NCBI GenBank assembly: GCA_030280995.1
Contig: JASXTE010000016.1
Location: forward strand, 16,362,501 to 16,426,500
Reading direction: 5' to 3'
DNA: 64,000 nucleotides
DNA from: Hemileia vastatrix
Lineage: Eukaryota > Basidiomycota > Pucciniomycetes > Pucciniales > Zaghouaniaceae
Shown: positions 56,890 to 64,000 of the stretch, one piece after another
Layout of the letters: each line of letters opens with the position of its first letter
Numbering within the stretch: position 1 is the first letter of the stretch
Position numbers and translations under genes: made by a program
The notes under the pieces: generated by a model
The model's input: the letters and a program-made list of their open reading frames with translations, nothing else
What the model was told of the DNA's origin: nothing
The model's database searches: none

Positions 56890-58379
56890 TTACACTTGCA
56901 ATGTAAAGTGAGTTCTTCTGTACAAGATACAGCTTATTTAAAAATCAAAGAAACCTTGAATATTATTCTTAGTCAACAAAAACAAATAAGAAGTGACCAT
57001 AGAGCTATCTCAGATAGAAATATCAGTCTACATAAGACCTTGAGTGAATTGAAACCCCTTATTGAAGAAAATTATTCATTCAAAAATGAAATAAAATCTC
57101 TGCAAAATGAGTTTAAGAAGCTAAAAAATGATTTCCATGCACTAAGTACCAAACACTCAGTTTCTGAGGACAGAAATGTTCTATCTCTTGCAAAAGTAAA
57201 TGACCAGATGTCTGAAATTCCAAGAATAAGAAATTATGTGTCTGACCTGCAGGAAAAAATCTCAACCTTAACCATCAATAATGAATTAAATGAGATTGCT
57301 GTCAATAAGCTGCATAAAAATAAAGGGAAAAAACCTGAGCAAAGTTCATCCTTTCTTCCTCATATTTCAACCATTAAACAAACTGACAATGAGTCTGTAA
57401 AATCTTTTGCTACTAGCAAAAAATCTTGTGATGGTCATGCACCAGCTGTTTCTGTAAATAATGAAATTTCTGAACACCTGGCTAAACTTCAGGAATTATT
57501 AATAATGAATAATTCAAACCAAAAAGTGGACCATCCCAGTAGTCAGAAAAATTGGCCTAAGTTAGACCAATATCCTACCTTTGATGGTGATTCTTCCTCT
57601 GATTGGCAACACTTTATCCAAAGAATTGATAATTTAAAGAGATCTTATAAACTACCTGATGAGGAAATTGTTTCTAAGCTAATTTCTTTATTTTCCAATG
57701 TAGCCTTGATGTGGTATGAATCTGTTCTTTTAGATAGCAATCATTATACATGGAATGATTGGAAATCCTTGATTGAGAATCAGTTTGGTGGTTCAAAATT
57801 CAGGTTATCTCAACAGAGACTGTATGAGAATACTAGATATGTATCCTCCTCTGTTGAAAAGCCCATTGTTTTTCTGATGAAAATAACTAAAATCCTTAGA
57901 GCAATTGATCCAAAGATGGATTATGATATTTGGAGAGATAAAATCTTGTATAAATTACCAAATTCTCTTAGGGATTTGATTGTGGCTAGAACTGAACATG
58001 TAAGGGAAAATTCTTCTTTCATTAATATCTGTAATGAGGTACTGCTCAACCATAGATATGAACCAAAGAATTACCTTGTAAATCTTATAATGATCAGAAT
58101 AAACCTTCTACAAAGCTCCCAGAAAAATCTGGTAAACCCTCTGCCCCAGTTGCACCTAAAAAATATGCAACAAATACTTATTATAAGTGTAACAAACCGT
58201 GGCAGAAGGGTCATGTTTGTGACAAGAAAATTCATCTTGTTGAACAAAATGAAGACACTGATGAAGTTGAACTTGATGTCAATAATTCTTCCAGTGACTG
58301 TGAAAGTAATATCTCCATTGACAATGAATCTGTTAAAGATGTTTTAATGTTGGAACATTATTATCCATTATTTAAATAA

Positions 58380-61300
58380 TATATCTGAAGAATGTGTATT
58401 GGTTTTATCTTCAGTAGAAAATGCTGAGATAATTAAAGATATTACTAACAATTCTATTCCTATATCCCCTTTGAAGGCACCTGTTATCATTAATGGTAAA
58501 AATGTTGATGTAGTTCTTGATTCTGGTGCTGGAGGAAGTGTAGTGTCTGAAAAAGCTTTGGCTTCAGTGGATAAGGAATATTTGAGTAAATTATTACCTA
58601 TAACTTCTGAAAAATGGAGAGGGTATGGTTCTACCTTATTTCCTATTGGCAAATACAAAACCTCTGTTTTCTTCAAATATAATAATGGTTTTGTCAGAGC
58701 TATTTGTGAGTTTTTTGTCATGAAAAATGATAATTTGAGCGATTGGTTTATTATGGGAAATGATATTTTAACCATGTTTGGTGTGAAAATGGACCCAGCA
58801 AATAATTGCTTTACCTTAGGAATGAATGGGAAAAGGAAATTCAAGATTTCCTCTCCTAGAACTTCTGGGCATTTATTGAAATCTTTTAACTCACTGATCC
58901 AGTGTAAAGGTAGAACAACAACTGAAATGGATGATTTATTACATGAAATAAATACCGCTTCTTTTGGTGATCAGTTGACCAGTGAACAAAAGGATTCTAT
59001 TGTTGCCTCTATTACCTCTTTCCCTATGGCTTTTGCTCATGGTTCTCATGTCTTGGGAATTGTTCAGGAAGAAATGAAAATTACCTTATCCTGTAATTTG
59101 AGTGATATTCCTCCTACCCTTAAGAAAAAACCATATCCTGCTTCTCCATCAAAAAGAAAAGATATTGAAGATAATATTGACACATTATTGAAAATGAATA
59201 TCATTGAGAAAGTGGATGTCACCCCCAAATATTGTGTCATCTCCCCAGTCTTAATTTCTTATGAAAAAGATAAAGCTAGATTATGTGGAGATTAAAGAGC
59301 TTTAAATACTTATACTGTTGATGATATTTATCCTTTACCCAGAATTAATTCAATACATGCTACCTTGCAAGGTGAAAAATTTATTAGTTGTCTGGATGGT
59401 AATAAAGGTTATCATCAAGTTCCAGTTGAAAAAAATTCTCAAAATTTTTTGATTATTGCTACTCATATGGGAATATATAGGTATGTTAGAATGCCATTTG
59501 GCCCTAAAAATGCTCCTTCAGTTTTCCAGAAAGTCATGGATAACACTTTCCATCAAGAAATTATTGAAGGTTGGCTCATGGTTTATATTGATGATATTAT
59601 TGTTTTTTCTAAAACTTTTGATGAACATATGATTCACTTGAATAGAGTTTTCCAAAAAATGGATGAAATCAATATGACCTTATCTTTAAAAAAGTGTAAA
59701 TTTGGTTTTCAATCTTTGAAAGTCCTTGGCCATGTTGTGTCAGGCTTACAAATTTGTGTAGACCATAATAAAGTTGCTGCCATTCAAAATGTGAAAGCAC
59801 CAACTTCTGTAAGAGAAATCCAAAGTTTTTTGGGTATGTGTGGCTATTATAGACAATATATTAAAAATTATCAGGTCACAGCCTTGCCTCTTACAAAACT
59901 GACCAGAAAAGATGTTGCTTTTCTCTGGAATAATGACTGTCAAAAAGCTTTTGATACATTAAAAAGTTGCTTAATGACAGCCCCTATATTGGCTCTTCCA
60001 GATTTTAACAAGCCATTTGTCCTTTATACAGATGCTAGCTTTATTGGTCTGGGTGCTGCCCTTCCTCAAAAGCAAATTATTAATGATAAATCCTCAGAGG
60101 TTGTAATTTGTTATATTTCAAGAACCTTAAGAAATAGTGAATTGAAATATGGTGCCACTCAATTGGAGTGCTTAGCAGTTGTTTGGGCTCTTGAGAAACT
60201 ACATTACTATTTGGATGACCAAAAATTTGAGTTGGTAACTGACTGTAGTGCTGTGAAGTCTCTCTTAAACCTAAAGACACCTAACAGACATATGTTCAGG
60301 TGGAAACTTGCTTTTCAAGAATACAGAGGAAGGATGACAATTATCCATAGAGCTGGAAATTTTCACTCTAATGTTGATATGCTCTCCAGATTGCCTCTGC
60401 CAAATAATGACTCAAATCCTGCTTATGTACCTGAAGATGATACTGTTCATATCCATGGTATATTTATAGTTGATATGGAAGAGGAGTTATTACAGTTGAT
60501 ACTGGATTCATATGATAAAGATTCTGATTTAAATAAATTGGTTACTATCTTAAATGATCCTAAGAATGCTTCAATTCAAGCATTAATAAAAACTCTTCCT
60601 GTAAAGTACCAAAATGCTTTAAATAAAGGAAAGTTCTCTATTGAAGATGGTTATATATATTATAGAAGGAAGCTTACCAATGTAATTGTAATTCCTCCTT
60701 CAATGAAAGAAACTATCCTCAAACTTTGTCATGATGACATATTAGCTGGTCATTTTGATCTTGAAAAAACATTGATTAGAATCAAAAACACTGCATGGTG
60801 GGCTAATATGTCTGAAGACACAAAATTATATGTTGAATCTTGTGATTCCTGCCAAAAATCTAAAAGGTTAACAGGTAAGAGAGCAGGGTTATTACAACAT
60901 ATTGAAACACCTAGTGCTCCCTGGAAAATCATTAATATGGATTTTGTCACTGGTCTTCCTGTTGCAGGTAAAGACAGCTTTAACTCTTGTTGGGTAATAG
61001 TTGATAGATTCACAAAAATGTGCAAATTTATTCCAACCCACAAAGATGTATCCACCAAAGAATTAGCTTTCTTATGGTGGTCTTACATGTTTAATATTAT
61101 TGGTTTTCCAATAGCCATTATCTCTGATAGGGATCCAAAATTCACTTCTGAGTTTTGGACCTCTTTGATTGATATTTGTGGCTGTGAGTTAAAATTGTCT
61201 ACAGCTCACCATTCTCAGACTGATGGTCTAGCTGAAAGAATGATTCAAACTCTGGAAGATATGATTAGAAGGTATTGTGCCTTTGGTTTAGAATATAAAG

Positions 61301-61380
61301 ACAATGACAGATTTATTCATGATTGGGTCACTCTTTTGCCTGGTCTTGAATTTGCATATAATAGCACTGTTCATTCACCA
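58380..61380 (+). pseudogene. Pol of element E (PR-RT-RH-IN), truncated
   Basis: One frame with a single TAA at 59,293 (in LCGD-RALN, where Tyr is expected). Protease VVLDSGAGGSVVS (58,511). RT: ISPVLISYEKDKARLCGD, MPFGPKNAP (59,490), catalytic YIDD (59,587). Connection GMCGYYRQYIKNY. RNase H: LYTDASFIGLGA (60,025), TQLECLAVVWALE, TDCSAVKSLL. Integrase HHCC finger (HDDILAGHF...CDSCQKS, 60,730-60,860) and core (MDFVTGLP, SDRDPKFTSEFW, HHSQTDGLAERM; D,D,E present). The protein departs from C and D2 after YNSTVHS at about 61,378, and the frame ends in foreign sequence at 61,452. Confidence 0.88.
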
Positions 61381-63320
61381 CAGAAAAAATGGGGGGGTAT
61401 TGCTAGCAATACCCCTTGCTTGAACTCCGTTGAGCCACAAATCTATGCTTGAATTATGCACACATCATCACCATGTAGGAAATTGTTTGGCCTTACATTT
61501 AGTCAGAGATTTGTCACAAATTGAGCTCAAGATGAACCTACATTGATCACCGTTTGATCTTGTAAAATCCTAATTTGATCATCAGTTGAACTCCCTTTGA
61601 TCTCACTTTGATCTAACATAAGCTTTTGCATATCCAATATGTCAACTATTCACTTTCAAAAAGATTCGTAATGAATTTCACATGGAATATTAGAAACGAA
61701 ACCAGTAATTTTGAGTAAATGTCTCATCAAAATGATTAATCTACAACAAAATACCATCAAAATTCAATCTTATTACTGAAAACTTTTGGTAAAATGACTA
61801 ATAGATATTTAAATTGGAAAATAATATTCCATTTCTCAATTTCAAATTCAAAATATAAATCCTCGTTTGAAATGTGAATTTTGTAGATTCCTTGCCTTCC
61901 TATATTATGAGTAATATTCGAGGTATTTTACACCTTTGTAAATATGGTGTTGTGCTGCTAGAAATTATCTCTGTTTCAATTCAACTTTATTGAAGCTTGA
62001 TTCCAGAATGATACATATTTTATAACTATTTTGAGAAAAAAGTCACTAGTAATGAATTTAGCCTTTTATCTGTCCTTTATTAAACCTCACTTAATCCTAC
62101 TTAAATCCAAATTGACCCAAAAAAACCTTATTTGGGATATTTTTTAGCCCAGGATGATTCAAGATTGGAGCAAAATATTATTTTAAATATCCAATATGCC
62201 TATTGATTAAATTTCTTCAAGCTTACTTTAAATTCACATTAACATTAACTTTCACAGGAAATATTAAACACAAATCTTGAAAATATAGTATTTAAAATCA
62301 TAATAAATATAATATAATATGCTTACAACAAAATTTTCTTTCCGGATTAATTGAAACAAAAAATTGTTCATTTGTGAAAATAGAAAAAATACTATCCATC
62401 CTGAATTTAGAATTCATTTTTAAAAATTTAATGCCCCCTCACTTTCAAGTTTATCATGTATTTCGAAAATTATATTTTTAATAATTTTGTGAATAGTACA
62501 CCTGAAATATAAACTTGGGGATATCAAAAACTAAAACATCAGCAAATTGAAATGTTTTTTATTGTTATGAATGGAAATAATGATTGAAAAACACCATTAG
62601 AGCAAGTTTGATTTTGAATAATAGGCATACTTTCTCATGTAAATTTCAATAAAAATAATTTTTATTCTTACATAAGTTGCGGTGGATACATTTGAGCTCA
62701 AAAAGAATTAAAATTGACAAAATAAGACTTCTATAATTCATATTCAAAAATGAAATCACCCTTCATTATCTACCTGTAAACTATTTTAAATTGAATAATT
62801 TCAAAGTCAGTATATACTAATGTTATTTTTTCTTCTAAAAAATTTATTATATAGATTAATAGTCATAAAAAGTTGACATAGATGTTAAATTTATATAAGC
62901 AATCTTAAATTCATAAAATGATAAAACTATCTTTTATGTAAAAAGTGATGAAGGAAAAAAATATTATTAAATTTCTGATGCACTATCAATAAAATTGAAG
63001 ATAGAGCATATCAAAAGTTTAAACTTAATTTCAATTTTGATATCATCATTTTATTTTATTTTACTTGAGTAGAAAACAGATTTTAAATCTCAATATAATT
63101 TTAAATCCCATTAGTTTGTAGATTTCAACATTTGAAACTATGAAATAAATATTTATGAAAGAATTTTACAATATTTGCCCTTCTAAAAACTCATAAATCC
63201 AACTTCAAATCTTCTAACCTTCACAAGTAACCACAATGCATTCTGAAAATACTCTATATTTAAATAATTAAAGGTAAATAAAATTATGTTTTTATTCTTT
63301 ATTTCAATTTTTGATAAATA

Positions 63321-63351
<31 letters not shown>

Positions 63352-64000
63352 ATTTCTTAAAAAGTCTAAGAGGGAACTTAATAGTGGTTTTGGAATTAGA
63401 TATATAGATTCAACTTTCAAAAAATTTGTTTGGAATAAATTACAAAGACAAAAAGGATATATTTTGATGAAAGAATACTGATTTAGGTTCTCTTAAAATA
63501 TTATTAACCATTTTTATGGAATATTAATCCATGGTTATCATTCTTTATGATATTATCATAGAATTTTTTCCTTTTTTAATATAATGATTTTCTATTGTGT
63601 GGTATGTAGGCTAAGATAAGTTTAAAAGATTTATTGAAGATATATATACCAGAAACAGTATAATCTGTAGATTTATAACTATAACTTACTTTTCTGATGT
63701 TTTACATCATTGATAAGTAGCTCATGCATTACACAAGTAAATAATTATAGTCTCTGGAAATGATTCCTTGTGAATTTCAAATTTTTTGTTATTCTTAAAA
63801 TCATTACTCAAATAAACTAAAAATTTCTTCAAATATTGATTGAAAGAAGGAGTTACAAAATCTTATTTTGTAGTTATAAGAGTTTGAGTTATTTTTCATA
63901 TTATCAAGTATAATGAACATTTGTAAATTTTAACTTGAAAACTAGTGATCATAGCAAAGTAATACTGGAAGAATCAGATAAAAAGGGTGGAATAAAGTCA
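61380..64000. other. AT-rich foreign sequence interrupting E; possible DNA transposon end
   Basis: From 61,380 on nothing resembles integrase or LTR. The segment opens CCACAGAAAAAATGGGGGGG and holds a 22-bp perfect palindrome (61,394-61,415). Five TTGATC motifs cluster at 61,544-61,613, and there is an (AT)n run at 63,319-63,351. No frame above 60 codons occurs. The second end lies outside the window, so the kind of insertion cannot be fixed; deletion plus joining is an alternative. Confidence 0.45.
61394..61415. repeat. 22-bp perfect palindrome at the E breakpoint
   Basis: GGGGTATTGCT followed at once by its reverse complement AGCAATACCCC, 14-16 bp past the end of integrase homology. Confidence 0.85.

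Larger units (their letters stand above)
55573..58379 (+). pseudogene. Gag of element E with alternative second frame
   Basis: ATG at 55,573 (MSNNSAEKMDNMQVDEIEID). Unspliced frame: a TGA at 56,074 is the only stop before Gag proper, which runs through an internal 95-residue duplication (56,320-56,889), a coiled coil (about 57,000-57,330), and the core (LDQYPTFDGDSSSDWQHFIQ, 57,560; FGGSKFRLSQQRLYENTRY, 57,785) to RYEPKN. A frameshift at about 58,063 precedes the variant zinc knuckle CNKPWQKGHVC, and a second one at about 58,350 restores the Pol frame. Gag and Pol were therefore one polyprotein. Spliced frame: see the entry at 55,712. Confidence 0.72.
53753..61380 (+). mobile_element. family-2 element E, best preserved, cut in integrase
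   Basis: 5' LTR (53,753-about 55,188), leader, Gag and a nearly continuous Pol to 61,380, where homology to integrase stops within YNSTVHS. The last part of integrase, the chromodomain and the 3' LTR are absent from the window. LTR sequence is clearly distinct from D1 and D2 beyond the first ~15 bases, while proteins remain similar. Confidence 0.82.

Noticed and set aside
63319..63351. (AT)n tract considered as an origin or structural element
   Set aside because: Simple microsatellite, common in AT-rich fungal DNA.

Overview
The window reads as repeat-rich DNA from a basidiomycete fungus, most likely a rust (Pucciniales). This rests on AT-rich sequence, three Ty3/gypsy lineages whose Gag, RT and integrase resemble those I know from rust genomes, and short (46-69 nt) GT-AG introns. 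The assignment is inferred from family resemblance and not from a search. I see no convincing host gene, tRNA, rRNA or CRISPR array. Almost all of the 64 kb is nested or abutting transposable elements.

Layout. (1) 1-11,368, minus strand: family-1 gypsy element A (Gag-protease 10,182-7,801; Pol 7,801-3,640), running off the left edge, with a decayed spliced gene on the opposite strand (831-2,378) in its 3' region. (2) 11,369-21,775, plus strand: family-1 element B, head-to-head with A, with a tRNA-Lys-type primer binding site, a hairpin-rich leader, broken Gag-PR and Pol, and a long repeat-filled 3' region. (3) 21,776-28,961, minus strand: family-2 element C, a chromodomain gypsy element with a 448-bp TA-flanked MITE inside its 5' LTR. 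(4) About 29,170-30,110: decayed Ty1/copia RT-RNase H fragment. (5) 30,237-38,725, plus strand: element F, a complete chromovirus with 775-bp LTRs and a GTAAG target duplication. It has a self-priming site, a textbook -1 frameshift signal between Gag and Pol, and an antisense spliced gene with a full Zn2Cys6 cysteine pattern. (6) 38,731-41,898: minus-strand LTR remnants. (7) 41,953-61,380: three family-2 elements in tandem on the plus strand, D1 (internally deleted), D2 (complete layout, heavily mutated) and E (best preserved). (8) 61,380-64,000: different AT-rich sequence that cuts E inside the integrase and starts with a 22-bp perfect palindrome.

The most unusual biology is non-canonical coding. 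Two unrelated gypsy families (A and F) each carry an antisense, intron-containing gene with a Zn2Cys6-like cluster between Pol and the 3' LTR. Family 2 shows two overlapping frames near the start of Gag, joined by a conserved short intron. The unspliced RNA reads into Gag-Pol and the spliced RNA reads a separate protein of about 160-200 residues. That second frame is the better conserved one in D1, D2 and E. Element F also shows CpG-deamination decay: most LTR-LTR differences lie at CpG sites and every premature stop in its genes is TGA.
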